The notes below the pieces were generated by a model. That model saw nothing but the letters and a program-made list of their open reading frames with translations, searched no databases and had not been told where the DNA came from. Below are positions 18,225-28,022 of a stretch of DNA of 64,000 nucleotides, piece by piece. The first letter of the stretch is position 1; every line of letters starts with the position of its first letter. The position numbers were made by a program, and so were the translations under genes. The stretch is from Agathobacter sp. (GTDB lineage: Bacteria; Bacillota; Clostridia; Lachnospirales; Lachnospiraceae). The stretch lies in assembly GCA_022772675.1 (NCBI GenBank), contig JALEZW010000046.1, positions 62,001 to 126,000 on the forward strand, read 5' to 3'.

Positions 18225-18668
18225 ATGGGATTATTTCAGGCATTTAATATCAGTGCGTCAGGAATGACAGCAGAGCGTTTCCGTACAGATATCATTGCGG
18301 AGAATATTGCAAATGTAAATACCACAAAGACGGAGGATGGAAAGCCTTACAGGAGAAAGATAGTTACCTTTGAGGAAAGACCGGTGACACCTTTTTCCCA
18401 GTATTATTCTGCATCTAAGAATGCTGCAATCGGCAACGGTGTGAAGGTGACTTCCGTAAGAGAAGACACGGAAACAGATTTTGTAATGGAGTACGATCCT
18501 GCAAATCCGGATGCAGATGAGAATGGTTACGTTTCCTACCCGAATGTAAATACGGTTACGGAGATGACCAATCTGATTGATGCTACAAGGGCTTATGAGG
18601 CAAATGCCACTGCTTTTGATGCCAGCAAAAATATGGCACTAACCGGTCTTTCCATCGGACAGCAGTAG
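18225..18668 (+). CDS. flgC: Flagellar basal-body rod protein FlgC
   Basis: FNISASGMTAERFRTDIIAENIANVNTTKT; EMTNLIDATRAYEANATAF. Confidence 0.96.
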   Translation: MGLFQAFNISASGMTAERFRTDIIAENIANVNTTKTEDGKPYRRKIVTFEERPVTPFSQYYSASKNAAIGNGVKVTSVREDTETDFVMEYDPANPDADENGYVSYPNVNTVTEMTNLIDATRAYEANATAFDASKNMALTGLSIGQQ

Positions 18669-18700
18669 ATTGATAATAATTAGTGGGTGAGGGATAGAAA

Positions 18701-19012
18701 ATGGATATTATGCAATTGTCCGGAGTAGCATCGGATTATTTGAATGTATTTGCAAAAGAGGAATCACTTGTTCCGGGAGAGGACGACAGTTTCAGTTCTG
18801 TGCTGGCAGCTGCCATGAATTCCGTCAACGAGACGAATAATCTGCAGAATACTGCAGAATCAGAGGAAATCAGGTTCGCTCTTGGAGAGTCTGAAAATCC
18901 CCATGACATGCTTGTGGCTGAGACAAAGGCTAATGTGGCACTGCAGTATACCGTGGCAGTGCGGGACAAGCTTGTGGACGGATATAAAGAAATCATGCAG
19001 ATGTCGGTATAG
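18701..19012 (+). CDS. fliE: Flagellar hook-basal body protein FliE
   Basis: Position; ETKANVALQYTVAVRDKLVDGYKEIMQMSV C-terminus. Confidence 0.93.
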   Translation: MDIMQLSGVASDYLNVFAKEESLVPGEDDSFSSVLAAAMNSVNETNNLQNTAESEEIRFALGESENPHDMLVAETKANVALQYTVAVRDKLVDGYKEIMQMSV

Positions 19013-19030
19013 TAAGCGAGGACGAGGAAA

Positions 19031-20656
19031 ATGCCGGAACAGTTACAAAAAGTTTTGAACCGCCTTATGGAGTGGTGGAAGAAGTTTACAAATAAACAGC
19101 GGATGCTGATGATCAGTATCACCGCAGTTGTTATCTTGGCACTGGTAATTTTAAGTGTTGTAGTTTCCAGACCGACTTATACTACATTAATTGACTGTGA
19201 AAATGCAAAAGAGGCCAGTCAGGTACGGGAACTTTTGGAGAGTGATGGAAGCATCCATTATAAGGTCAGCAATACAACACATTTTGAAGTGAGTACAAAG
19301 GATGAGAATAAAGCCAACTGGCTGCTGGGCTCCAATGACATTTCAACTCTTGGATATGACATGTCGAAGGCTGACCTTTCCAAGGTGGTTAATGGAAGCT
19401 TTGCCACGACGGAGGCAGACAAGCAGAAACTGTATAAGGAATATTTAGAAACGAAGATTGCAGAGGATCTTGCTTCGAATGAGCTTATTGATTCAGCAAA
19501 GGTATCTCTGGACATTCCGAATGATGACGGGACGCTTCTTTCCAGAACCCAGGAGAGTTCCGCAAGCGTTTCTCTGGCGCTGACCGGGGATATGGATTCG
19601 GATCAGGCTTACTCCGTTGCCCGCTTTGTGGCAACGGCACTTGGAAATAATTCCACCGAGAAGATTACCATTCTGGATCAGAAAACATCAAAGATCCTGT
19701 ATTCCGGAGCGGATCAGGATTCGGAGTCTGCCATTGTTTCCACGAATCTTGATTTAAAGGAACGTGTTTCCAATATGATGACAGATGCTATCAAGGATGT
19801 GATGGTAAAATCCGGCATCTATTCCGATGTACAGGTTGCACCGAATCTGGATATTGATTTTGATAAGGTGGAGAAAGCAGTACATAATTTCTCTCATAAT
19901 GAGGGACAGGACAATGGAGAAATTACGGAAAAATCCGAGTATTACTCAGAGGCGACTGGTGGACAGGCTGCGGTTCCGGGGACGGATGCCAATGATGATA
20001 CCCCGACGTATCTGACACAGGATGGAGAAACCTCCAGTTCTTCTGTTTCAGATGTGGATACCAAGTACAGCCCCAATGAGGAAATTATTAAAACCATTTC
20101 CAATGGCGGCGGAATTAAATATGCCAACAGTTCTATTGCAGTAGCCGCTACGCGCTGGGTGGTATATGATGAGAAACAGTTAAAAGCAAGTGGACAGCTT
20201 AAGGGTACGACCTTTGACGAATTTAAAGCAGCCCACAGCGATCCGGTTCAGGTGGCTGCCACACAGGATGAGATTGATTTGATTGCAAAGGCAACGGGAA
20301 TCGATCCCAATTCCATTAAACTGGTTGTGACAGAGAGACCACAGTTTGTGGATATTGAAAAGAAAAAGATTTCCGTTACGGATATTTTACAGATTGTACT
20401 GGCTGTTCTTATTTTCGCACTGCTTGGATATGTGGTATTCCGCAGTACGAGAAAAGAGAAGACAGAGGAACCGGAACCGGAACTTTCCGTGGATGCATTA
20501 CTGGCAGCTACCGGTACGCAGTCTGAAGAGAATCTTGAGGATATTGGCTATACTGAGAAATCTGAGACAAGACTGCTCATTGAAAAATTTGTGGATGAGA
20601 ATCCGGATGCGGCAGCACTTTTGCTCCGTAACTGGCTGAATGAGGATTGGGAGTAA
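19031..20656 (+). CDS. fliF: Flagellar MS-ring protein FliF
   Basis: YTTLIDCENAKEASQVRELLESDG, two TM segments, C-terminal NPDAAALLLRNWLNEDWE FliG-binding tail. Confidence 0.96.
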   Translation: MPEQLQKVLNRLMEWWKKFTNKQRMLMISITAVVILALVILSVVVSRPTYTTLIDCENAKEASQVRELLESDGSIHYKVSNTTHFEVSTKDENKANWLLGSNDISTLGYDMSKADLSKVVNGSFATTEADKQKLYKEYLETKIAEDLASNELIDSAKVSLDIPNDDGTLLSRTQESSASVSLALTGDMDSDQAYSVARFVATALGNNSTEKITILDQKTSKILYSGADQDSESAIVSTNLDLKERVSNMMTDAIKDVMVKSGIYSDVQVAPNLDIDFDKVEKAVHNFSHNEGQDNGEITEKSEYYSEATGGQAAVPGTDANDDTPTYLTQDGETSSSSVSDVDTKYSPNEEIIKTISNGGGIKYANSSIAVAATRWVVYDEKQLKASGQLKGTTFDEFKAAHSDPVQVAATQDEIDLIAKATGIDPNSIKLVVTERPQFVDIEKKKISVTDILQIVLAVLIFALLGYVVFRSTRKEKTEEPEPELSVDALLAATGTQSEENLEDIGYTEKSETRLLIEKFVDENPDAAALLLRNWLNEDWE

Positions 20657-20659
20657 TTT

Positions 20660-21664
20660 ATGGCTGAGACATACACAGGGGTGCAAAAAGCGGCAATTTT
20701 ATTAATTACACTGGGACCTGAAAAGGCAGCCGCCATTTTTAAACACCTGAAGGAAGAGGAAATTGAAGAACTGACATTGGAGATTGCTAATACCAGAAGT
20801 GTATCTCCCCAGACGAAAGAGGAAGTGCTGGAAGAATTTTATCAGGTATGTCTGGCACAGCAGTATATTGCTGAGGGCGGTATTGGATATGCAAAGGAAC
20901 TGTTGGAGAAAGCCCTTGGAACAGACAAGGCGCAGGGGGTTATTGCAAAACTTACGGCTTCTCTTCAGGTACGGCCCTTTGAGTTTGTCAGAAAGACAGA
21001 ACCAAGCCAGCTGCTTAACTTTATACAGGATGAGCATCCGCAGACCATTGCCATGATTTTGTCTTATTTGTCACCGGCACAGGCTTCGATGGTGCTGGGG
21101 GCGTTACCGCCGGAAAAACAGGCAGATGTGGCAAAACGTATTGCCACCATGGATCGCACTTCGCCGGATGTGGTGAAGGAGGTTGAGCGCGTATTGGAGA
21201 GAAAACTTGCTTCTCTTGTAAATCAGGATTACACCATTGTGGGCGGTATCGATGCCATTGTTGGTATTTTGAACAATGTAGACCGTGGCACAGAAAAGCA
21301 TATTATGGAATCTCTGGAAATCGAAGAGCCGGAGCTGGCAGACGAGATCAGAAAGAAGATGTTCGTCTTCGAAGATATTCTTCTTCTGGACGACCGTGCG
21401 ATTCAGCGTGTGCTGCGTGATGTGGAGAATTCCGACCTGGAGCTTGCGCTTAAGAATACAACCGAAGAAGTGCAGAATGTTGTATTTAAGAACCTGTCCA
21501 AGCGTCTGGCTGCTATGATCAAAGAGGATATGGATTTCATGGGACCTGTTCGTATGAAGGATGTTGAGGAGGCACAGCAGAAGATTGTTGCTGTAATCCG
21601 TAAGCTGGAGGATGCAGGTGAGATTGTAATTTCACGTGGTGGAGGTGACGATATCGTTGTCTAA
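20660..21664 (+). CDS. fliG: Flagellar motor switch protein FliG
   Basis: GVQKAAILLITLGPEKAAAIFKHLKEEEIE...EHPQTIAMILSYLSPAQAS...MFVFEDILLLDDRAIQRVLRDV. Confidence 0.98.
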   Translation: MAETYTGVQKAAILLITLGPEKAAAIFKHLKEEEIEELTLEIANTRSVSPQTKEEVLEEFYQVCLAQQYIAEGGIGYAKELLEKALGTDKAQGVIAKLTASLQVRPFEFVRKTEPSQLLNFIQDEHPQTIAMILSYLSPAQASMVLGALPPEKQADVAKRIATMDRTSPDVVKEVERVLERKLASLVNQDYTIVGGIDAIVGILNNVDRGTEKHIMESLEIEEPELADEIRKKMFVFEDILLLDDRAIQRVLRDVENSDLELALKNTTEEVQNVVFKNLSKRLAAMIKEDMDFMGPVRMKDVEEAQQKIVAVIRKLEDAGEIVISRGGGDDIVV

Positions 21665-22469
21665 TTTACTTAAGCAATGCTTTATCGTTAATTCTGATAA
21701 GGGTGCCAGAATCATAAATTCCAATGCACGGGTCAGCCAGAGAATGGAGGAAATCAGTGCTGAGAGACTGAAAGAAGAGCAGGCTGGAGCCGCTGCCCGG
21801 GCGGAAGGAGACTTTGCGGAGGGGATTGAGGCTTCTGCTGTAGAGATTGATACGGCTGCCATAAAAAGGCAGGTGTTAGACCAGGCCGGTGAAGAGGCAC
21901 AGCAGATTCTTTCAGCAGCCAAAGAGGATGCAAACCGTATTATAGAGGATGCAAAGAGCCAGGCCGAGGCAGAGTTTGCAGAACAGAAAAGACTGGGATA
22001 TGAGGAAGGTGTCCGGGAAAAAGAGGAAGCATTAAACCGGCAGATGGAGGAAAGGGAACAGTCTCTTGCCTTAAGACAGCAGGAACTGGAAGAAACTTTT
22101 AAGTCCCGTTTTTCTACAATGGAAAGTGATATTGTAGATGCTGTGATTTCAGTATTTGATAAAGTTTTTCAAATTCAGTTTGAGGACAAGAGAGAACTCC
22201 TTTTAGCACTGGTAAACGGAACGCTAATGGATATTGACCCGGGAGAAAAAATCCGGATTCATGTTAATTTTGAAGACCAGAAGATGCTTTCTGGGCATAT
22301 AGATGAGATACAGGAAATAACAGGCAAAGATGTTGCCATTGAATTTGTAAAGGATCAGAAGCTGTCAGACGGACAGTGTAAAATTGAGACGGATTATGGA
22401 GTAGTGGACTGCGGGATTGATACACAGCTTTCCTCTCTGCTGAAAGACATCCGGTCTCTTTGCAGGTAA
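21654..22469 (+). CDS. fliH: Flagellar assembly protein FliH; probable TTG start inside the end of fliG
   Basis: SNLLKQCFIV..., coiled-coil, FliH/V-ATPase E-like C-terminus; ORF track starts at 21636. Confidence 0.85.
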   Translation, partial: SLSNLLKQCFIVNSDKGARIINSNARVSQRMEEISAERLKEEQAGAAARAEGDFAEGIEASAVEIDTAAIKRQVLDQAGEEAQQILSAAKEDANRIIEDAKSQAEAEFAEQKRLGYEEGVREKEEALNRQMEEREQSLALRQQELEETFKSRFSTMESDIVDAVISVFDKVFQIQFEDKRELLLALVNGTLMDIDPGEKIRIHVNFEDQKMLSGHIDEIQEITGKDVAIEFVKDQKLSDGQCKIETDYGVVDCGIDTQLSSLLKDIRSLCR

Positions 22470-22507
22470 CAGGTCAGAAACGTACAGGAACAGACGGAGT
22501 ACAGCTT

Positions 22508-23818
22508 GTGGTTAAGGAAGCAGAAAAGTATTTACAGTTAAAGGAACACCGCTTTTACAAGAGCTATGGAAAAGTGGTAAAAGTGGTTGGCCTTACAATT
22601 GAATCAATAGGACCGAAAGCGAGAATGGGAGACCTCTGTAAAATTTATCCCAATGAGGAAATGGAGGATTACGTGATTGCAGAGGTTGTGGGGTTTCAGG
22701 ATTCCAGACTGATTCTGATGCCTGTTGACAGTGTGGAGGGTGTAGGAACCGGATGCATTGTGGAGAATACCGGTCATCCGCTCTCTGTACTGGTTGGTGA
22801 GGAACTGCTGGGTCATACACTGGATGGAATTGGCCGGGTGACGGATTCCGACGTGGAGATTCATGGAACTTATTACCCCCTTGAAAATACTCCGCCGGAT
22901 CCTATGGAACGAAGAATTATCAGTGAGGTGCTGCCCCTTGGAGTGAAAGCGGTAGACGGACTGATTACCGTTGGAAAAGGACAGCGTATCGGTGTATTTG
23001 CCGGTTCCGGTGTTGGAAAAAGTACACTTCTCGGCATGTTTGCCAGAAACACAAAGGCTGATATCAATGTGATCGCATTGATTGGAGAGCGTGGTCGTGA
23101 GGTGCGTGAGTTTATTGAGCGTGACTTAGGTCCGGAGGGAATGGCAAGGTCTGTGGTAGTTGTTGCAACTTCGGATAAACCGGCCCTCATTCGTAATAAG
23201 TGTGCGAAGACTGCCACCGCTGTTGCCGAGTATTTCAGGGATCAGGGGAAGGATGTGCTTCTCATGATGGATTCCATGACCCGTTTTTCGCAGGCACAGC
23301 GTGAAATCGGACTAGCATCCGGAGAACCCCCGGTAACAAGGGGCTATCCGCCAAGTGTCTATGCGGAAATGCCAAAGCTGTTAGAGCGGGCAGGAACCAA
23401 TGAAAAGGGGTCTATTACGGGACTTTATACGGTCCTTGTGGATGGGGATGATTTTAATGAACCAATCACGGATACTGCAAGAGGTATTCTGGATGGACAT
23501 ATCGTGCTGGACCGCAAACTGGGACATAAAAATCATTACCCGGCCATTGATATTTTACAGAGTATTTCCCGTGTCATGAATTCCATTGTCACAAAGGAAC
23601 ATAAGATGCTGGCGGGAAAATTAAAAAGTGTACTGGCAACCTATAGCGAGGCAGAGGATCTGATCAATATCGGAGCCTACAAAAACGGATCAAATCCGGA
23701 AATTGATTACGCAATCAAAAAGATGAAAGAGGTAAATACCTATTTATGTCAGGACACAGAGGAAAGGTTTTCTTTTGAGGAAGAGATTTCATTACTGGAA
23801 CAGGTATTTGAGGACTAA
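22508..23818 (+). CDS. fliI: Flagellum-specific ATPase FliI
   Basis: GQRIGVFAGSGVGKSTLLGMFARNT, ALIGERGREVREF, DSMTRFSQAQREIGLASGEPP. Alternative start 22460 (TTG). Confidence 0.95.
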   Translation: MVKEAEKYLQLKEHRFYKSYGKVVKVVGLTIESIGPKARMGDLCKIYPNEEMEDYVIAEVVGFQDSRLILMPVDSVEGVGTGCIVENTGHPLSVLVGEELLGHTLDGIGRVTDSDVEIHGTYYPLENTPPDPMERRIISEVLPLGVKAVDGLITVGKGQRIGVFAGSGVGKSTLLGMFARNTKADINVIALIGERGREVREFIERDLGPEGMARSVVVVATSDKPALIRNKCAKTATAVAEYFRDQGKDVLLMMDSMTRFSQAQREIGLASGEPPVTRGYPPSVYAEMPKLLERAGTNEKGSITGLYTVLVDGDDFNEPITDTARGILDGHIVLDRKLGHKNHYPAIDILQSISRVMNSIVTKEHKMLAGKLKSVLATYSEAEDLINIGAYKNGSNPEIDYAIKKMKEVNTYLCQDTEERFSFEEEISLLEQVFED

Positions 23819-23821
23819 CAG

Positions 23822-24262
23822 ATGGCAAAATTTGTCTACCGAATGCAGAATATTTTAAATATCAAGCAGAAGCTGGAGACACAGGCAAAAATGGAATACA
23901 GTGATGCAAACCAGAATTATAGAGAGCAGCAGGAAATCCTTAATGGGTATATGATTCGAAGGATGCAGTATGAAAAGCACTGGAAGGAACAGATGAAAGG
24001 AAATATTGACCTTGCATCCGTGCAGCATGCCAGAGAGGATGCCAATACAATGAAAACCATTGTGCGCCGCCAGATGATGGAAGTCCATAAGGCGGAAAAA
24101 GAGCTGGAGGATGCCAGGGAAAAATTAAATACTGTGATGCAGGAACGAAAAATTCAGGAAAAATTGCGGGATAAAGCATTTGAGGATTTTAAGCAGGAGC
24201 TGGCGCATGAGGAAACCAAGGAAATTGATGAGCTGGTCAGCTACACGCATAACAAGGGTTAA
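23822..24262 (+). CDS. fliJ: Flagellar export protein FliJ
   Basis: Position and coiled-coil: FVYRMQNILNIKQKLETQAKMEYSDANQ. Confidence 0.9.
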   Translation: MAKFVYRMQNILNIKQKLETQAKMEYSDANQNYREQQEILNGYMIRRMQYEKHWKEQMKGNIDLASVQHAREDANTMKTIVRRQMMEVHKAEKELEDAREKLNTVMQERKIQEKLRDKAFEDFKQELAHEETKEIDELVSYTHNKG

Positions 24263-24276
24263 ACAGGGAGAAAAAT

Positions 24277-25146
24277 ATGGCGGATGATAAGAATCTTGTC
24301 CAGGACGATGAAAACCTGGAGAAAGATGACAAGGAAAGTAAAAAAGAAAAAAGAAAACGGGAAAAGAAAGCCGCGAAAGAAAAAAAGAAGGCGGAAAAGG
24401 AAAATTCCGTAGATGAGGAGGAGGAAGAAGAAAAGGGAAGCGGTAAAATCGTATTATTTCTTGTTACACTTCTCATCATTGCAATCTGGCTTGGGATTAT
24501 TGCCCTATTAATTAAGACGGATGTGGGAGGATTCGGCTCATCGGTTTTATATCCGGTGTTAAAGGATGTTCCATATGTAAATAAGATTCTTCCAAAGCCG
24601 GAAAGTGGTGTTACTGCAGAAAACACCCAGTCACAGTATGGCTCACTGGATGAAGCAGTTGACAGAATTAAGGAACTGGAGATGCAGCTGGATGCAGCAA
24701 ACAGTAAGAATAAAAAAGACCAGAAAAAGATCAAGGACCTGAAAGCAAAGGTTAATGATCTTTCCAAGTATAAAGAGGATGAGGCTGCCTTTGAGAAAGA
24801 AAAGGAAAAATACTATGAAGAGGTTGTTTTTTCTGATCAGGCACCCGATATAGAACAATATAAGGCTTACTATGAAAGCATAGAACCGGAAAATGCGGAA
24901 GTCTTATATAAACAGGTTGTAGAGCAGATTACCTATGATGATCAGGTTAAAGATTATGCAAAGACGTATTCCCAGATGAAACCGAAGGAGGCAGCTGCCA
25001 TTTTTAATACGATGACAGATAATCTGGGGCTGGTTGCTGACATTCTCATGAGCATGGGAGCACAGCAGAGAGGGGATATTCTTGGCAAGATGGATGCGGG
25101 CACTGCGGCGAAGCTGACAGAAATCATGGAACCGACCAAAAACTAG
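24277..25146 (+). CDS. MotE/YlxF-like flagellar membrane protein
   Basis: K/E-rich N-terminus, one TM, coiled coil, C-terminal MgtE_N/FliG-like YSQMKPKEAAAIFNTMTDNLGLVADILMSMGAQQRGDILGKMD; ylxF position. Confidence 0.8.
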   Translation: MADDKNLVQDDENLEKDDKESKKEKRKREKKAAKEKKKAEKENSVDEEEEEEKGSGKIVLFLVTLLIIAIWLGIIALLIKTDVGGFGSSVLYPVLKDVPYVNKILPKPESGVTAENTQSQYGSLDEAVDRIKELEMQLDAANSKNKKDQKKIKDLKAKVNDLSKYKEDEAAFEKEKEKYYEEVVFSDQAPDIEQYKAYYESIEPENAEVLYKQVVEQITYDDQVKDYAKTYSQMKPKEAAAIFNTMTDNLGLVADILMSMGAQQRGDILGKMDAGTAAKLTEIMEPTKN

Positions 25147-25181
25147 GAATCTGTAAAAGAAAACAGAAAGGAGGAACATGT

Positions 25182-26753
25182 TTGACGAGTGCAAATGTAT
25201 TTAATTTGAATTCTGTGAAGCAGGGTCAGGTATTAAATGCAAATGCTGCAAAGGGCAGGACAAAGGAACAAAACCAGAAGGCTGCTGCTGTTTTTGCATC
25301 ACTTATGAATGGAAACTACTCTACAGGTAAGCCGGTTGTAAATGCTGACGATATAAATTCATCTGTGAATGTAAAGAATGTACAGAAATCCGGTGCAGAA
25401 GGAAGTTACCGGTTTGAACGTCGGGATAACAGCATAGAACCGGCGGTACAGACATCGGTTGCGGATAAGATTAAGGATTCCGCAAAGGAACTGACACAGT
25501 TTCAAAAGGATGTGGTACAGACAGTTGCCGATGAACTTGGTGTTTCTGAGGAGGCTGTGGAAGAAGCAGCTGCGTCATTGGGGCTGACAGTCTTTGACCT
25601 TTTAAACCCGGAAAATCTGGCACAGCTTGCGATGCAGCTGACAGAGGAGACATCACCAATGAATCTTCTGGTAAATGCACAGTTTCAGAATCTGATGCAG
25701 AATATGCAGGAAATTGGCAGTGACTTAGCATCACAGCTTGGGTTCACATCGGATCAGATGGATGAACTTGTGGCACAGATGGATATCCTTGAAGCACCGC
25801 TGCAGGTAACCGGTCAGGAGTCAGAAGCAAATACTTCAGGAGAAACAGAGACGGAGAGTATGATTCAAACAATGGGAACAGAGCCTGTTGGGAAAAACAA
25901 CGCAGAAGTCTATGTGGAAACGGATACGGGAATCAATATGGGAGACGGTGAAGAAGCGCAGGTAAGTACAGCAGATACAAATGTTTCTGAAACACTTACG
26001 AATGGGAAAGTGTCAGAAGCAGATGTGCAAAAGGAGCAGGAACCTCAGGCAGATGAAATCCGTACACAACAGCCTGTAAAACAGGAAACAGATGGCCAGT
26101 CAAAAGAATCTGGTCAGAATACAGGCAGCCAGTCAGAGGAGACACTGCTTCAGCCGTCAGATTCAGAACACGGTCATTCACAGATTCATCCGGAAAATCA
26201 TACATCTACGGTATTTCAGCTAAATGAGGCTGTGGCACAGAGCCAGCCGGAAGTGAATCAGCCGGTAAGTCAGACTTATCTTTCCATTGATACGATGGAT
26301 TTGATTGAACAGGTGGCAGAACAGGTAAGAGTTCATATTTCCGAGGGGACAACATCCATGGAAATGCAGCTGAATCCGGAAAATCTTGGAAAAGTGTATG
26401 TGAATGTCTATTCCAGGGAAGGTACCATTCATGCTCAGCTTGCTGCATCTAACGAATCAGTTCGAGCAGCATTAGAGACTCAGGTGGCAGACTTAAGGCA
26501 GAATCTGACCCAGGCAGGTGTGAAGGTGGATGCAATTGAAGTAACAGTTGCTTCCCACGAGTTTGAGAGAAACCTGGAACAGAATGGAGAAAGTGAAAAA
26601 CAGCAGGGAGAACGGCAGGAGGAAAAAGTTTCCCACCGGAGAAATTTGAATTCCGATTCGCTGGATGAATTATCCGGGCTTATGACAGAAGAGGAAACTC
26701 TTGCAGCACAGATTATGCGGGATAACGGGAATTCCGTGGATCTAACCGCATAA
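25182..26753 (+). CDS. fliK: Flagellar hook-length control protein FliK
   Basis: C-terminal TSMEMQLNPENLGKVYVNVYSREGTIHAQLAASNESVRAALE; position. Confidence 0.92.
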   Translation: MTSANVFNLNSVKQGQVLNANAAKGRTKEQNQKAAAVFASLMNGNYSTGKPVVNADDINSSVNVKNVQKSGAEGSYRFERRDNSIEPAVQTSVADKIKDSAKELTQFQKDVVQTVADELGVSEEAVEEAAASLGLTVFDLLNPENLAQLAMQLTEETSPMNLLVNAQFQNLMQNMQEIGSDLASQLGFTSDQMDELVAQMDILEAPLQVTGQESEANTSGETETESMIQTMGTEPVGKNNAEVYVETDTGINMGDGEEAQVSTADTNVSETLTNGKVSEADVQKEQEPQADEIRTQQPVKQETDGQSKESGQNTGSQSEETLLQPSDSEHGHSQIHPENHTSTVFQLNEAVAQSQPEVNQPVSQTYLSIDTMDLIEQVAEQVRVHISEGTTSMEMQLNPENLGKVYVNVYSREGTIHAQLAASNESVRAALETQVADLRQNLTQAGVKVDAIEVTVASHEFERNLEQNGESEKQQGERQEEKVSHRRNLNSDSLDELSGLMTEEETLAAQIMRDNGNSVDLTA

Positions 26754-26804
26754 GGCATAGGAAACCTGCAGATTGATTTAGTAGAAAGGAGGACGAGAAG
26801 CAAT

Positions 26805-27542
26805 ATGGCAGATACAACAGGATCTATAACCGCAACCGTTGAAGATGGAAAGCTTGTAAATGCGTACACAAAAAAGAAAGAAGAAACCGGTGGCTCCAAT
26901 ATGGGCTATGACCAGTTCCTTACTCTGTTATGTGCTGAAATGCAGTATCAGGATCCTTTAGAGCCTACCAGTAATACAGAATATGTGGCACAGCTTGCAA
27001 CATTCTCACAGTTAGAGGCAATGCTTGGTATGCAGGATACTCAGAAGAATGAGATGGCGAATGGGCTTGTGGGAAAGTATGTCATCCTAAAACCCACAGA
27101 TGCAACAACCGGAAAAACCACCTACGTGGATGGAAAGGTTGACTATGTCATGTATCAGGAAGACGGTTCCGTGATGTTAAGCGTCAATGATAAGCTTTAT
27201 AATCTGGACACGCTGGATACCGTTGCAGACAGTGACTACTATGAGGCTATGGGATATGCCAAGTCCATTGAAAATATGTTGGATCAGCTTCCGGATCTTG
27301 AAAATATCACGGGAAGCTATGAGACTGCCATTAAGCAGATCCGTGATCTGTATGATGGGTTAACAGATTACCAGAAAGGATTCGTCAGTGATAAGAGTCT
27401 TTTAAAACTTCAGCAGTATGAGCAGAAAGTAAAAGAATTTGCTGACAGGGCGGATGCTGTATCTGGTGAAGATGAAGCTTCAGACAAAACCGAGGATACT
27501 GCAGATAATACTGCAACAGATGATCAGGAGGTCACTGCATAG
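26805..27542 (+). CDS. flgD: Flagellar hook assembly protein FlgD with a C-terminal extension
   Basis: MGYDQFLTLLCAEMQYQDPLEPTSNTEYVAQLATFSQLE; extra helical domain and acidic tail. Confidence 0.95.
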   Translation: MADTTGSITATVEDGKLVNAYTKKKEETGGSNMGYDQFLTLLCAEMQYQDPLEPTSNTEYVAQLATFSQLEAMLGMQDTQKNEMANGLVGKYVILKPTDATTGKTTYVDGKVDYVMYQEDGSVMLSVNDKLYNLDTLDTVADSDYYEAMGYAKSIENMLDQLPDLENITGSYETAIKQIRDLYDGLTDYQKGFVSDKSLLKLQQYEQKVKEFADRADAVSGEDEASDKTEDTADNTATDDQEVTA

Positions 27543-27560
27543 AAAACAGGAGGGGAGATT

Positions 27561-27941
27561 ATGAATCCAATCAGAAACCAGTTTTCGTCCATTGAGCAGG
27601 TAACCGGTCAGTATTTAAATCAAAATAACGTAAGCAGTAAGTCAAAGACAGGGGATGTATCCTTTGAAGAAGTCTTACGTCAGAAACAGCAGCTTAAATT
27701 TTCCAAACATGCGGAAAAACGGCTGGAAAGCAGAAATATCAGTCTGTCAGATGAGCAGAATGCACGTCTTGCAGATGGGGTGGAACAGGCAGGCGCGAAA
27801 GGAATCAAGGATTCCCTGGTACTAATCGATTCCCTTGCCTTTATCGTAAATGTACCGAGTAAGACCGTTGTTACGGCAATGGATCAGACGGAAACACAAT
27901 CAAATATTTTCACAAATATAGATGGCGCAGTAATTATGTAA
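27561..27941 (+). CDS. Flagellar operon protein (TIGR02530-like)
   Basis: LKFSKHAEKRLESRNISLSDEQNARLADGVEQAGAKGIKDSLVLIDSLAFIVNVPSKTVVTA. Confidence 0.88.
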   Translation: MNPIRNQFSSIEQVTGQYLNQNNVSSKSKTGDVSFEEVLRQKQQLKFSKHAEKRLESRNISLSDEQNARLADGVEQAGAKGIKDSLVLIDSLAFIVNVPSKTVVTAMDQTETQSNIFTNIDGAVIM

Positions 27942-28022
27942 CCGGACCTTAACGGAGGTTATATGGATTCTGACTGACAGAGGAATCCAGCAAAGAATGC
28001 CATCTTGGGAGGTCAATGTACT

